From Syntrophorhabdaceae bacterium (lineage in GTDB: Bacteria > Desulfobacterota > Syntrophorhabdia > Syntrophorhabdales > Syntrophorhabdaceae): a stretch of DNA of 64,000 nucleotides. Numbering within the stretch: the stretch's first letter is position 1; each line of letters starts with the position of its first letter. Shown one piece after another: positions 49,887-58,788 of the stretch. The translations under genes and the position numbers were made by a program. The notes below the pieces were generated by a model. That model saw only the letters and a program-made list of their open reading frames with translations, did no database searches and was not told where the DNA came from. The DNA is taken from the NCBI GenBank assembly GCA_035541755.1, contig DATKMQ010000176.1:1-64000 (forward strand), read 5' to 3'.

Positions 49887-50024
49887 GCCATACCTCCGGT
49901 GAATTATAAACCTTACGATAAAATGGTCTTATTACCGTTAGTCTTACTAACCATACATGACATTGATTATTTGTGCGCAATCACGGAAAAACTGAACAAT
50001 GGCCATATGTTATAACCATCCTAC

Positions 50025-50045
50025 CAGTCGGTTTGTATCCGACTG
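50025..50045 (-). promoter_or_regulatory. CAGTCGG-N7-CCGACTG dyad, candidate TetR operator
   Basis: Exact seven-base arms (50025-50031 and 50039-50045) lie about 140 bases before the first ligase ATG and some 90 bases before the end of the convergent-side AlkD gene. TetR proteins of fatty and aryl acid catabolism bind dyads of this size and base content. The TetR gene at 37331 closes the same block. Binding is inference. Confidence 0.5.
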
Positions 50046-50136
50046 TTTAGATTGTAGCTTAGGCCATTTTCGCTGTCAAGAAAATTCTTTGAAAATCATT
50101 TCCACGCTTCTAAACCCTATGTAAAATAGTTTGAAT

Positions 50137-50844
50137 TCAGGGCATTTCTCCGCGCAGGTATCGTCGTCTCAGCTCTTCGGGAAATTTCTCGATGGCGTAC
50201 CGCAGCATGGTCCTCGGCATGATCGTGTAGTGTGATCTCAAAAACTCTTCCTCGACACCCCTGTCACGTTTACCCACTTCTCGGAGCATCCAGCCCACGG
50301 CTTTATGGATCAAGTCCTCGGGATCTCCGAGGAGGAGTTCCGCAACGCGGAGTGTTTCGCCAAACTCCCCGCGTTTTATGTAATAGAATGTGGCGAGCAC
50401 GGAAATTCTCCTGTCCCAGAGAAGCCGGGATTGAGCGAGGGCGTAAAGCGTTGATTTGTCTCGACCCTCTAAATATGGGCCTACAATGCGGTGAGCTGAG
50501 AGGTCTACGAGATCCCAATTATTCACGTGTGCTGTATTGGCGAGATATAAGTCAAAAACTTGTTTCCTCTGAGTATCGTCTCCGCGCTCGAATGCGCACA
50601 CCAGAATAAGAAGCGCGACGAGCCTTGCCTCATGTATGGTACTGTGGAGAAGCTGGAGTGTCTCTGTGGAGGAAAGCGCCTGATATTCACCGGCAAGCTT
50701 TCTCATCACGGGCACGGTGATACCGAGGAAGATGTCCCCTTCCCCATACTCTCCTTTGCCCGTCTTGAAAAATCGCTGCAAGACCTGCGCTTTTTCTGCG
50801 CTTCCGAGTTGCTCTAATCTTTCCAGTATATCCGACGCTCTCAC
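50137..50844 (-). CDS. AlkD-like DNA alkylation repair protein (HEAT-like)
   Basis: The 235-residue protein follows the AlkD family layout of ALK repeats: FFKTGKGEYGEGDIFLGITVPVMRKLAGEY, HEARLVALLILVCAFERG, NNWDLVDLSAHRIVGPYL, RRISVLATFYYIKRGEF, DLIHKAVGWMLREVGKRD, MPRTMLRYAIEKFPEELRRRYL. AlkD glycosylases remove alkylated bases such as N3- and N7-alkylpurines from DNA. The start is GTG (50844), with GGGG five bases before. It is monocistronic. Confidence 0.9.
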   Translation of the reverse strand: MRASDILERLEQLGSAEKAQVLQRFFKTGKGEYGEGDIFLGITVPVMRKLAGEYQALSSTETLQLLHSTIHEARLVALLILVCAFERGDDTQRKQVFDLYLANTAHVNNWDLVDLSAHRIVGPYLEGRDKSTLYALAQSRLLWDRRISVLATFYYIKRGEFGETLRVAELLLGDPEDLIHKAVGWMLREVGKRDRGVEEEFLRSHYTIMPRTMLRYAIEKFPEELRRRYLRGEMP

Positions 50845-51303
50845 TTAGACCCCGTACTTAGAGTATCATACTGCGCTGTCGCATCCGAAATCCTTTCGTG
50901 AAAGGTCAAGGCGGTTTCTGCGACATTTACTCATTCTGCCCCGGATAGCCTCTCAATTTCAAGCACTACATCACATTGCGGATTGCCCCGCAATCGTCTT
51001 ACATGTCGAAGACAAGGTATTAGCAAGAAAAGGGCTTACCGGCCCACGCCCTCACATCCGCCTCGCGCGCTCACATATACTCTGTTTTTTCGCTTGCACC
51101 GCTCACGGGAGTGGCGGTCAGTACACATCATTCCAGATATAAATCTCAATTCAGGAGTACAGAAGGATCATAAAAGAATATTGACATCTTTGGTAAATGC
51201 GCGCAAGATGGATAAAGCGATTATGGACTCTGTTATTTTGTCTTCTGAAGGCAGAGTCACTATCTTCCCATAATTGGGGTTATAAGATCAAAAGGAGGAA
51301 ACT
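50845..51303. other. Intergenic stretch with a promoter near its right end
   Basis: No supported gene: a 96-codon plus frame (50983-51273) has no ribosome site and a random-looking composition. The divergent promoters of the AlkD gene and the secreted protein must lie here. Confidence 0.5.
51238..51266 (+). promoter_or_regulatory. Possible sigma-70 promoter of the secreted protein gene
   Basis: TTGTCT (51238-51243) and TATCTT (51261-51266) are 17 bases apart, 37 bases before the ATG at 51304. A perfect TTGACA at 51181-51186 lacks a good -10 at the right distance. Confidence 0.4.
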
Positions 51304-51738
51304 ATGAAAAGATCATTTGCAGTAGTCATCATTTTAATTGTGGTTTTCTGTTGTTCTGCAACTTACTCGTTTGCAGAGAACACGGTGCAACCCTCATCAA
51401 AGTATTCCGTGAAGGTTTTTCGCAACGGCAAGGAGATCATAGCCAACGCCACGGGTACTTACGAAACAAAAGAAATAGCAGGTGATACTACGACTTTTGT
51501 CATATCGCCTCCGGTAGAGGCCACGGAGATAGCCATAGACTGGACTTACAGTTTTCGCGGGCGGATGGTACAGAGATCTGTAAAGGAGCCATTCAAATCG
51601 ACTGCCTCTGATGCTCAAACGACAATAATAATGCACGGCCCTGTCGTCCCTAACAGCCAAAGCAAGATGACCGGTCGCATATCAATAAAACTCAAGGGAG
51701 GAGAAGAGATACCACTTACTTTGACCGTGGGTGAATAA
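51304..51738 (+). CDS. Secreted hypothetical protein, 144 aa
   Basis: A signal peptide (MKRSFAVVIILIVVFCCSATYSFAEN) leads to a beta-rich mature domain of about 120 residues with no Cys. Seen stretches: YSVKVFRNGKEIIANATGTYE, PPVEATEIAIDWTYSFRGRM, and ISIKLKGGEEIPLTLTVGE. I do not recognise the family; an immunoglobulin-like or adhesin-type fold would fit. AAGGAGGA precedes the ATG. Its stop overlaps the extended frame of the next gene, but that gene's real start lies 180 bases on. Confidence 0.78.
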   Translation: MKRSFAVVIILIVVFCCSATYSFAENTVQPSSKYSVKVFRNGKEIIANATGTYETKEIAGDTTTFVISPPVEATEIAIDWTYSFRGRMVQRSVKEPFKSTASDAQTTIIMHGPVVPNSQSKMTGRISIKLKGGEEIPLTLTVGE

Positions 51739-51919
51739 CATACAGAGCGCGGGTGACTACCACAATAAACGGGTAGTTTTTGGCGAGCACTCATTTTATG
51801 GAAAGATTAACTTTCGGGGTGAAATGACCGGGAGCAGTTCGTTTTACTCGCCGTATCCGTGCTCAATAACCCGTTATGCGAAGACGCGGTCCGGTAAACA
51901 ACTGACCAGGGAGGTTTAT

Positions 51920-52420
51920 ATGAGAGATGTAGAATACATGCATGTTGCCGAAGACAGCATGAACAAAATCAAAGAAGGTGCCTTCTTGACCGTAAAGTCC
52001 GCTAAGGGGCTAAATACGATGACCATCGGCTGGGCTAGCTTCGGGGTCATCTGGGGTAAACCGATCATGATGGTGGCAGTCCGTTCCAGCCGACACACGT
52101 TTGCGATCATCGAGGCAGCCGAAGATTTCACCGTTACGGTGCCGGCGGGCGACATGCGCAGACAGACCGCTTATTGCGGTTCAAAATCGGGCCGTGACGT
52201 GGATAAGTTCGCTCAGTGCAATCTGCAAACGAGTGAAGGCCGTCGCGTCGTATCGCCCATAATCAAAACAGAGGGGCGGCACTACGAATGCGCCATCATT
52301 TACAAATCCGCCATGAACCCGACCCATTTTCGCAAGGATTATGATCCATCCCTTTACCCGAAGAAGGATTATCACACCCTGTATTTCGGTGAGATACTGG
52401 CGTGCTATGAAACAGATTGA
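51920..52420 (+). CDS. Flavin reductase-like FMN-binding protein
   Basis: The 166-residue protein begins MRDVEYMHVAEDSMNKIKEGAFLTV and has the split-barrel flavin reductase-like pattern: NTMTIGWASFGVIWGKPIMMVAVRSSRHT, FAIIEAAEDFTVTVPAGDMRRQTAYCGSKSGRDVDKF, and HYECAIIYKSAMNP. Members bind FMN and are rubredoxin oxidoreductase- or flavin-reductase-like in anaerobes. I use the ATG at 51920 with AGGGAGG before it; the 63 codons upstream are not conserved-looking. It may share a transcript with the secreted protein. Confidence 0.87.
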   Translation: MRDVEYMHVAEDSMNKIKEGAFLTVKSAKGLNTMTIGWASFGVIWGKPIMMVAVRSSRHTFAIIEAAEDFTVTVPAGDMRRQTAYCGSKSGRDVDKFAQCNLQTSEGRRVVSPIIKTEGRHYECAIIYKSAMNPTHFRKDYDPSLYPKKDYHTLYFGEILACYETD

Positions 52421-52483
52421 TGTCGAACACCCTGATGCCTCACTCATTCGAACCCGGAGCCTGACGGTCATTTGCCATCGATC

Positions 52484-52512
52484 TTGCGATTTCACCGTAT
52501 ACCGTGTATTAT
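52484..52512 (+). promoter_or_regulatory. Likely sigma-70 promoter of the alpha/beta hydrolase gene
   Basis: TTGCGA (52484-52489) and TATTAT (52507-52512) are 17 bases apart, with an ACCGTATACCGTGTAT direct repeat in the spacer and -10. The leader would be about 80 bases. Confidence 0.5.
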
Positions 52513-52599
52513 AACAAGAGGTTGGGAAAGGGTGTACGGCAGCTTAATGGGCTGCCGCGCCACTTATTACTGAAATTCAAAGTCATTCGGGGGTAGAAT

Positions 52600-53385
52600 A
52601 TGGACACGATGAAAGCGGCCTCGAGAAATGCAAACCATCGGATTTCGCGAATTCTCATAGTTATGTTATTCGTCGGAATGTTCGCTGTCGTCTGCTCGCC
52701 GGTATGCGCGGAAGATAGTACCTCAACGGCGGCCAATCCAGGTCCCGACCAGATAGTCTACGCCCCGGCGAATGGAAAATCCGGTCCGGTGATTATAGCC
52801 ATTTCCGGGCAGTCAGGCCGCACCGCGTATCAGCCCTACGCAACGGAGCTGGCCAAACTTGGATACTACGTGGTCCTAGTCGAGGGAAAAGATATCTTAA
52901 ACCCGGAACACACCGGTCCCGCCAATTTGACCAAAACAATTGAGCGGGCGCAGCATGCGCCGAATGCTATCCCGGGCAAGGTAGCCGTTATAGGGTTTTC
53001 GTTGGGTGGCGGAGGCGCGCTATATAACGCAGCAAATATGCCAGAGGCAGTTTCAGTGGTCATTGTCTACTACCCGTACACCCGTACGTGGGCGAACAAT
53101 ATGGAAGCTCTCGTCAAACGCTTCAAGGTTCCCGTGCTGATGTTTGCAGGTGGAGTTGATCATTACCAGAACTGCTGTGTAGTGGAATCCGCGCATGCGA
53201 TGGAAGCGGCCGCGAAGGCAAATAAAGCGCCGTTTGAACTGGTGATATACCCCGAGGCCGATCATGGATTCAATACCCAGTTCGATCTCCATGCCAAACG
53301 AAATCCGACCTATCGATCCGGGGACACTCAGGATGCGTGGCGTCGCACACTCGAGATGCTTACGCGTTACCAGCCGGTGCAATAG
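52600..53385 (+). CDS. Secreted dienelactone-hydrolase-like alpha/beta hydrolase
   Basis: The 261-residue protein has a signal peptide ending near PVCAED (residues 1-45) and an alpha/beta-hydrolase core: GPVIIAISGQSGRTAYQPYATEL, VAVIGFSLGGGGALYNAA with the nucleophile Ser, VPVLMFAGGVDH with the acid, and IYPEADHGFNTQ with the catalytic His. This is the dienelactone hydrolase branch, a Ser rather than Cys nucleophile. It should hydrolyse an ester or lactone in the periplasm. GGGGGT precedes the ATG. Confidence 0.85.
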   Translation: MDTMKAASRNANHRISRILIVMLFVGMFAVVCSPVCAEDSTSTAANPGPDQIVYAPANGKSGPVIIAISGQSGRTAYQPYATELAKLGYYVVLVEGKDILNPEHTGPANLTKTIERAQHAPNAIPGKVAVIGFSLGGGGALYNAANMPEAVSVVIVYYPYTRTWANNMEALVKRFKVPVLMFAGGVDHYQNCCVVESAHAMEAAAKANKAPFELVIYPEADHGFNTQFDLHAKRNPTYRSGDTQDAWRRTLEMLTRYQPVQ

Positions 53386-53726
53386 GGCTCTGGCGCGTGT
53401 ATCGCCCTCAAGAGATCAATCGAGTTGATCGTTCGCATCCGGCACACTCTGTATCTACCCGGAGTCGAAGTTCTTTATCGCGTACCCAAGATTTAGTCTC
53501 AAGTGTGACGTGCCTCCAGCTTCTGTTGCTTGTTGAGATTTCACTTCTCGAAACCAGCAGGATTACAAGCCGGTTGCGGGCCCCCGAAACCATGCGGCTT
53601 TTGTCGGGGTTTGAGTTATCCATCGACCTGTGTTAGGATGAAACGAATGAATGGCAGAAAGCTATACGCATTGGGAGAATCCACGGAGAGTTCCGGTGGC
53701 CGCAGTCAATTTACATGGGTGCATAC
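53386..53726. other. Intergenic stretch, perhaps a 33-codon leader
   Basis: No certain gene. A 33-codon frame starts at 53638 (MKRMNGRKLYALGESTESS) and ends at 53739, running past the start of the aldo/keto reductase gene in another frame. It might be a leader peptide; it has little support. Confidence 0.35.
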
Positions 53727-54755
53727 ATGGAGCAAGTAAGGCTCGGTCGCACCGGTTTGTCGGTCAGCCGAAGCGGATTCGGCGCCATCCCGATCCAGAG
53801 GATCGGCCTTGAGCACGCAAAGCGTCTATTAAGGACTGCATATGATCGCGGAATAAACTTCTTTGATACGGCAAGGTCGTATACCGACAGCGAAGAGAAG
53901 ATCGGGTTTGCGCTCTCGCACGTGCGGAAAGATATAGTCATTGCAACGAAAACTCCGGCTACAGATAGAAACGGTGCATTAAAGGATGTCGAAACGAGCC
54001 TACGCAACTTGCGTACAGATTATATCGACATCTATCAGCTCCACAACCCCGCAGCCCTGCCCGATCCCAGCGATGCGATGAGCGCATACGCTGCATTGCT
54101 CGAAGCAAAGAAACAGGGGAAAATCCGTTTTATCGGGATCACCAACCACCGGTTGGGGCTGGCCCGTGAGGCCATTGCATCCGGTCTGTATGATACCATT
54201 CAGTATCCCCTATCGGAGCTCGCAAGTGACGCTGATTTAGAAGTGATTGAAGACTGCCGGAAACACGATCTCGGTGTAATCGCGATGAAGGCCTTAGCGG
54301 GGGGCCTGCTCACCAATGCGGCTGCCGCCTTTGCTTTTCTGCGACAATACGAGAACGTGGTCCCCATCTGGGGAATGCAGACCGAATCGGAACTCGATGA
54401 ATTCCTGCGATATGAAAAGCAGCCACCGGTATTGGACAAAAAGATGTGGCAGATCATCGAGCAGGATCGGGCCGCGCTCGCCGGATCTTTCTGTCGGGCC
54501 TGCGGCTACTGCATGCCCTGTCCGGCCGGAATTCCGATTCCCATGGCGGCCAGGATGCCATTACTTTTGAGACGCATGCCTTTTCAACAGTTTATGAAGG
54601 ATGAGTGGCATAAACAGATGATGCTGATCAAGGATTGCCAGGATTGCGGGCACTGCAAAGAACAGTGTCCCTACCATCTTGATACCCCGGCGCTCCTGCG
54701 GGCGGCATTCGATGACTATGAAGCATTCTACAAGGACCACCACCCTCGGGATTAA
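53727..54755 (+). CDS. Aldo/keto reductase with C-terminal [4Fe-4S] clusters
   Basis: The 342-residue protein begins MEQVRLGRTGLSVSRSGFGAIPIQ, the usual AKR start, with NFFDTARSYTDSEEKIGFAL (catalytic Asp and Tyr), VIATKTPA (Lys), and IYQLHNPA (His). A C-terminal domain carries two cluster motifs: CRACGYCMPCPAGIPI and CQDCGHCKEQCPYHLD. This AKR/ferredoxin fusion is common in anaerobes and uses ferredoxin-type electrons as well as NAD(P)H; substrates are unknown. An in-frame ATG at 53715 is an alternative start. Confidence 0.9.
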   Translation: MEQVRLGRTGLSVSRSGFGAIPIQRIGLEHAKRLLRTAYDRGINFFDTARSYTDSEEKIGFALSHVRKDIVIATKTPATDRNGALKDVETSLRNLRTDYIDIYQLHNPAALPDPSDAMSAYAALLEAKKQGKIRFIGITNHRLGLAREAIASGLYDTIQYPLSELASDADLEVIEDCRKHDLGVIAMKALAGGLLTNAAAAFAFLRQYENVVPIWGMQTESELDEFLRYEKQPPVLDKKMWQIIEQDRAALAGSFCRACGYCMPCPAGIPIPMAARMPLLLRRMPFQQFMKDEWHKQMMLIKDCQDCGHCKEQCPYHLDTPALLRAAFDDYEAFYKDHHPRD

Positions 54756-55240
54756 GCGGGTTAAACCATAGGGGTTTGAGCCCCCTCTCGCATTTGCTTC
54801 AACATCAAACCTTTCTTGAGATCAGGACAGGTAGCTTATGATAGACCCGGCCAAGACCTCCTTTGGCGATCCGTAAGAGCCGCCGAGGCCATGTAGGTCG
54901 AGGCGACCTTTCCACCAAGATCATAGGTTAAAGCGCTTAAGCGCAAACCCATTGAATGCTCCTTGACTACCCCGGGATTCCCGTAAGGTATACGGGAAGA
55001 ACGGCGTGAGTGGACGAACGCGTGGAAGCGGTAAGATGGATGTGCGATGGACTGGCGTAACTCGTTGACCGAGGATAATACTCGATGTATATCCGAGGAC
55101 ACGAGGGACGGCAGGACGCGCAGAGGCGCTTACCCGAACACGCGTTTGTCCAGACATATAACACCCCTGGGTTTAAGTATCAAAGTTGGCTGCTGACTAA
55201 ATTTGTTCTATTTTAATCACAGTCTGTATCGCCGTTCTCA
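54756..55240. other. Intergenic stretch; short inverted repeat
   Basis: 485 bases without a supported gene. TTCCCGTA/TACGGGAA (54978-54998) is an exact 8-base inverted repeat with a five-base loop. The base composition is G- and A-rich on the plus strand in 54990-55140, with no recognised RNA family. Three overlapping minus frames lack ribosome sites. Confidence 0.5.
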
Positions 55241-55693
55241 TTATATCGCCCCCTCCCCTAAGAGTTGAATGGTTCGATCCATGTACCCCTTGTCACCGCC
55301 ATATTTCCTTGCATATTCCTTTCCCATTTCTTTGTTGATATGCCATATTGCTGTTAAGGCATCCCCTCTGATCCAAGCCGACTCGGTTTGATCGTTGATT
55401 ATCTTTTCGAGCGCAGGCAGAGCACGCGCATCTCCAATGGTTCCGAGGACGATTATCGCATACCGTCTTTTTGGCATATTCCTGTCTGCTATCTCGGCAG
55501 CCACATACGGCACAATAGGCTTACCTGCTTGCAGCAAGAACCGATCGTTTATAGACTCGGGGGCGTCATCCGAATAGAACTGTTGAAGCACCTGTTTTGC
55601 GTCCTTTTCGGATATTGTTGATTTAGAACAGTAAACGAAGCCCATTGCTAGGACCACTGTTGCTGCAAGGTAGAAAAGGTATTTTATGTACAT
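55241..55693 (-). CDS. Exported HEAT-like repeat protein
   Basis: The 150-residue protein begins MYIKYLFYLAATVVLAMGFVYC, an export signal whose lipobox-like VYC is weak, so it may or may not be a lipoprotein. The mature part has HEAT/PBS-like helices: PIVPYVAAEIADRNMPKRRYAIIVLGTIGDARALPALEKIINDQTE and WIRGDALTAIWHINKEMG. Function unknown; such repeats mediate binding. GGGAGG lies before the ATG at 55693. Confidence 0.75.
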   Translation of the reverse strand: MYIKYLFYLAATVVLAMGFVYCSKSTISEKDAKQVLQQFYSDDAPESINDRFLLQAGKPIVPYVAAEIADRNMPKRRYAIIVLGTIGDARALPALEKIINDQTESAWIRGDALTAIWHINKEMGKEYARKYGGDKGYMDRTIQLLGEGAI

Positions 55694-56293
55694 CACTGGC
55701 CTCCCGTGAATACTATTCGAAGGCATTGTACAGTTAAAGGTATACTACGCGCGCAAAACAGACAGCATGAATGGTGAAATGTCTAAGATGAATGGATATC
55801 ATCATTTCATATCAGATTTGAAAAAGAGGTGTCAAGACGTTTTTGTGACGATCAATCTAATGCGCAGAGAAGTATACAATCTTGCATCGTTTTTGCAATA
55901 TTAAGTTCTTGTGAAGGCGCTTCCCGGGGCATAAATTAAACCATAGCACCAGTTGACAGCTTCTTTCCGCGCCCTTAATCTTCGCGACTAATATGCAGCC
56001 AACACGTTAGACCGAAGCCCTGTCTCCGAAACCGGGCGGGCTTCGCCGTAAGAAAGCCGCAAGAAAACTGTTATCTCAATCCGGCGACGTACTGTTCAAA
56101 ACTATCCACCCCCTTTTCAAGCTCGCTCACCGCCCTGGTGCATAGGGCATCACACCCTTAAGTAGCTATGAACACCCACATGGCAAACGCGACAGGAACA
56201 AGAAAGTAAGGCGCTGAAGCCGCTTTCATGTTACAATAGATAGAGCCTGCCGAATCAGTTAGGCTGATAAAGGCCCGAAAAAATGAGGTTACG
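55694..56293. other. Intergenic stretch; one 45-codon frame
   Basis: 600 bases with no certain gene. One plus frame, 55767-55904, reads MNGEMSKMNGYHHFISDLKK onward to VYNLASFLQY, which looks protein-like, but there is no ribosome site and no family. It may be a small gene or a remnant. A minus frame at 56158-56418 is a shadow of the AEC gene. Confidence 0.4.
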
Positions 56294-57214
56294 ATGCACG
56301 AGCTTCCAATCAGCGAGACCCTATCGAAAATAGCGCCCATAGTGCTCTCATTCTTTCTCGGCTTTTTCCTCAAGAAACGTCGGCTCTTTACGCCCGAACA
56401 CGCCGAAATCTTTCTCAAGCTTATCTTTTATGTCGCGCTTCCTCCGCTCGTTTTGCTCTCCGTACTCCGCACGGAGCTTTCTCTCGAATTGTTCTATCTG
56501 CCAGTCACGTGCATTATCGTAGTTCTCGTGGCTTTTCCGATAGTGCGTAGCGTAGGCAGCCGGTCGTTCCACCTGAATAGGCCTTCGCTCGGCGTATTCA
56601 TCGTGGGCCCGCTCATCGTCAATACCACCTTCGTTCTCCCCTTTCTCCTTGCCGCGTACGGACCGGAGGCCATAGCCCGGCTTTCTATATTCGATGTGGG
56701 CAACAACATTATGATCTACAGCCTTGCTTACTACTCGGCCCACCGGTACGGATCGGACAGCGGGTCACGTACCATTCTAAAGGTCATCTCCCAGTCGCCC
56801 CTTCTCTACGCGCTCTTGTTGGGGCTTATCCTCAACGCGGCAAAGGTTTCTCTCCCTCCCGTGTGCCTGAATTTCTTTCACGGGCTTGCCGACATGGTGA
56901 CCCCGCTCGTCATGCTCTCGCTCGGCATCTATTTCAGCCCTGCGGTCACGCGGATCGGTCCCACTTTTGCGTCGATCGCCATAAGGATGGCTGTCGGATT
57001 TTTCACGGCTCTCATATGCGTATCCCTCCTCGGAGTCCACGGCCTCAGCCGTGTGGTGATTCTCGTGGCGAGCGCTGCACCTGTGGGATTCACCACGCTC
57101 ACCTTTGCGGCGATCACGGGCCTCAACACGGAACTCGCTGCAAGCTGCGTTTCGTATTCGATTCTCATAGGGCTCCTCACCACTCCTCTTATCATCTTTT
57201 TCGTTTCGCATTGA
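56294..57214 (+). CDS. AEC-family (auxin efflux carrier-like) transporter
   Basis: The 306-residue protein has ten hydrophobic segments and AEC marks: APIVLSFFLGFFLKKRRLFTPEHAEIFLKLIFYVALPPLVLLSV near the N-terminus and RVVILVASAAPVGFTTLTFAAITGLNTELAAS near the C-terminus. AEC carriers move carboxylates such as malonate, malate or others across the inner membrane. GAGG lies six bases before the ATG. It is convergent with the aldehyde dehydrogenase gene. Confidence 0.9.
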   Translation: MHELPISETLSKIAPIVLSFFLGFFLKKRRLFTPEHAEIFLKLIFYVALPPLVLLSVLRTELSLELFYLPVTCIIVVLVAFPIVRSVGSRSFHLNRPSLGVFIVGPLIVNTTFVLPFLLAAYGPEAIARLSIFDVGNNIMIYSLAYYSAHRYGSDSGSRTILKVISQSPLLYALLLGLILNAAKVSLPPVCLNFFHGLADMVTPLVMLSLGIYFSPAVTRIGPTFASIAIRMAVGFFTALICVSLLGVHGLSRVVILVASAAPVGFTTLTFAAITGLNTELAASCVSYSILIGLLTTPLIIFFVSH

Positions 57215-57291
57215 AAGGTTCAATTTACACGTTGGATGGTGGAGTTATCTGAGACACGATTTACTTGCAATCGGCCCTTCGCGGATCTTCC

Positions 57292-58665
57292 TTAATCCGC
57301 CTTCTCAATAATAACCGTTTTGATGTTGGTGAACTCTCTGATGCCGTAATGCGAAAGCTCCCTTCCGATGCCTGATTTCTTGGTACCTCCGAAAGGTAGC
57401 CGTGGGTCTGACTTTACCATTCTGTTAACCGCAACAAATCCGGCGTCGATCCTCCGGGCAATCTTCTCGGCCCGATCGAGGTTAGAGCTCCACACAGTCG
57501 CACCGAGGCCGAATTCCGTTGCATTGGCGAACTCGATCGCTTCTTCTTCATCCTTCACCACAAAGATGGGTGCGATGGGGCCAAACGTTTCCTCGCGGGC
57601 AATCGCCATGCTTTGATTGGTGTTGACGATCACGACAGGTCTCATGAAATATCCTTTAGACGGCACCTGTGGGCCCTCAATCACCGTGGCTCCTTTGGCC
57701 CTGGCATCATCTATCATGGCCTTAAGATCGGCCATGGCACCTTTGGTGGCAAGTGGCCCGATATCTGTCTTTTCATCCATGGGATCACCGATCACGTTTG
57801 TATTCAAATGATGGATGAAACTTTCCGTGAATGCTTTGGCCACGCTTTCCATCACAAAAAACCTTTTCGCGGCCACGCAACTCTGTCCGTTATTCACAAA
57901 CCTGTTTTGGACGGCTATCTGTGCTACCTTGTCAACATTTACGTCATCGAGAACAATAAACGGATCGGATCCGCCTAACTCCAGAACGACCTTTTTGATG
58001 CCTCCCCCGGCGAGCGATCCGATTTGTGACCCCGCCGCATAGCTTCCGGTGAGTGACACACCGTCCACCTTATCTTGCCTGATCATATCCATGGCCATCT
58101 CGGAGTCGATGATGAGCGTCTTGAAAACGCCTTCAGGAAATGCGGCCTCCGAGAACATGCTTTCAATGTTCTTGCCGCACATGGGGACGTTTGAAGCCGA
58201 TTTGAGGACCACCACGTTGCCGGCGGCTATGGTCGGAATGGCGAATCGAAATAGTTGGATGACAGGATAATTCCAGGGCATAATAGCAAAGATCACGCCC
58301 AGCGGTTCAAATGTAACATAGCTCATGTCAAAGGCCGTCTTAACGACTTCATCTTCCAGGAAGTCGGCAGAGCGTTCTGCGAAGAAATCGCAAATCGAAG
58401 CGCTGCGCTCAATTTCCTGCGCGGACAGCCTGATGGGTTTACCCATCTCTTTGGTGATCGTCTCGGCGTATTGCCCGGCATTCTTCCTTAAGACCGCGCT
58501 TAAGCGCTTGAAGTACTCCATTCTCGTGCGAACAGGAAGCGCCTTCCAGCCCGGAAAGGCTTCCCTGCTCTTCTCAAGCTCTCTGTCAACTTCTTGCCTG
58601 GTTAAGAGATCAAATTCTCCATTGATCTCTTCAGTAAATGGGTTAACCGATCGTATCTTTTTCAT
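57292..58665 (-). CDS. NAD(P)-dependent aldehyde dehydrogenase (succinate-semialdehyde-like)
   Basis: The 457-residue protein has VIFAIMPWNYPVIQLFRFAIPTI, VSLTGSYAAGSQIGSLAG, the catalytic Glu in KKVVLELGGSDPFIVL, the nucleophile Cys in FVNNGQSCVAAKRFFV, and EETFGPIAPIF. It resembles the short succinate-semialdehyde dehydrogenase group. It oxidises an aldehyde to an acid. It is the last gene of the second catabolic operon, 123 bases after the alcohol dehydrogenase gene; no clear ribosome site at its ATG. Alcohol to aldehyde to acid is a likely sequence with its neighbour. Confidence 0.92.
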   Translation of the reverse strand: MKKIRSVNPFTEEINGEFDLLTRQEVDRELEKSREAFPGWKALPVRTRMEYFKRLSAVLRKNAGQYAETITKEMGKPIRLSAQEIERSASICDFFAERSADFLEDEVVKTAFDMSYVTFEPLGVIFAIMPWNYPVIQLFRFAIPTIAAGNVVVLKSASNVPMCGKNIESMFSEAAFPEGVFKTLIIDSEMAMDMIRQDKVDGVSLTGSYAAGSQIGSLAGGGIKKVVLELGGSDPFIVLDDVNVDKVAQIAVQNRFVNNGQSCVAAKRFFVMESVAKAFTESFIHHLNTNVIGDPMDEKTDIGPLATKGAMADLKAMIDDARAKGATVIEGPQVPSKGYFMRPVVIVNTNQSMAIAREETFGPIAPIFVVKDEEEAIEFANATEFGLGATVWSSNLDRAEKIARRIDAGFVAVNRMVKSDPRLPFGGTKKSGIGRELSHYGIREFTNIKTVIIEKAD

Positions 58666-58788
58666 GACTGCTACTTATCCTCCACGATATGTACTTATTT
58701 CCTGCGAACCGGATCGCCACGTATTCCCCTATCTACGATGGCCTTTCGTATGTTCGATTCGTGTCAAAGACGCTACTACACTAAATTA

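Noticed and set aside
54836-55164. Possible group II intron or RNA element in the G/A-rich gap
   Set aside because: I found no domain V-like hairpin and no reverse transcriptase; only a short inverted repeat is certain.
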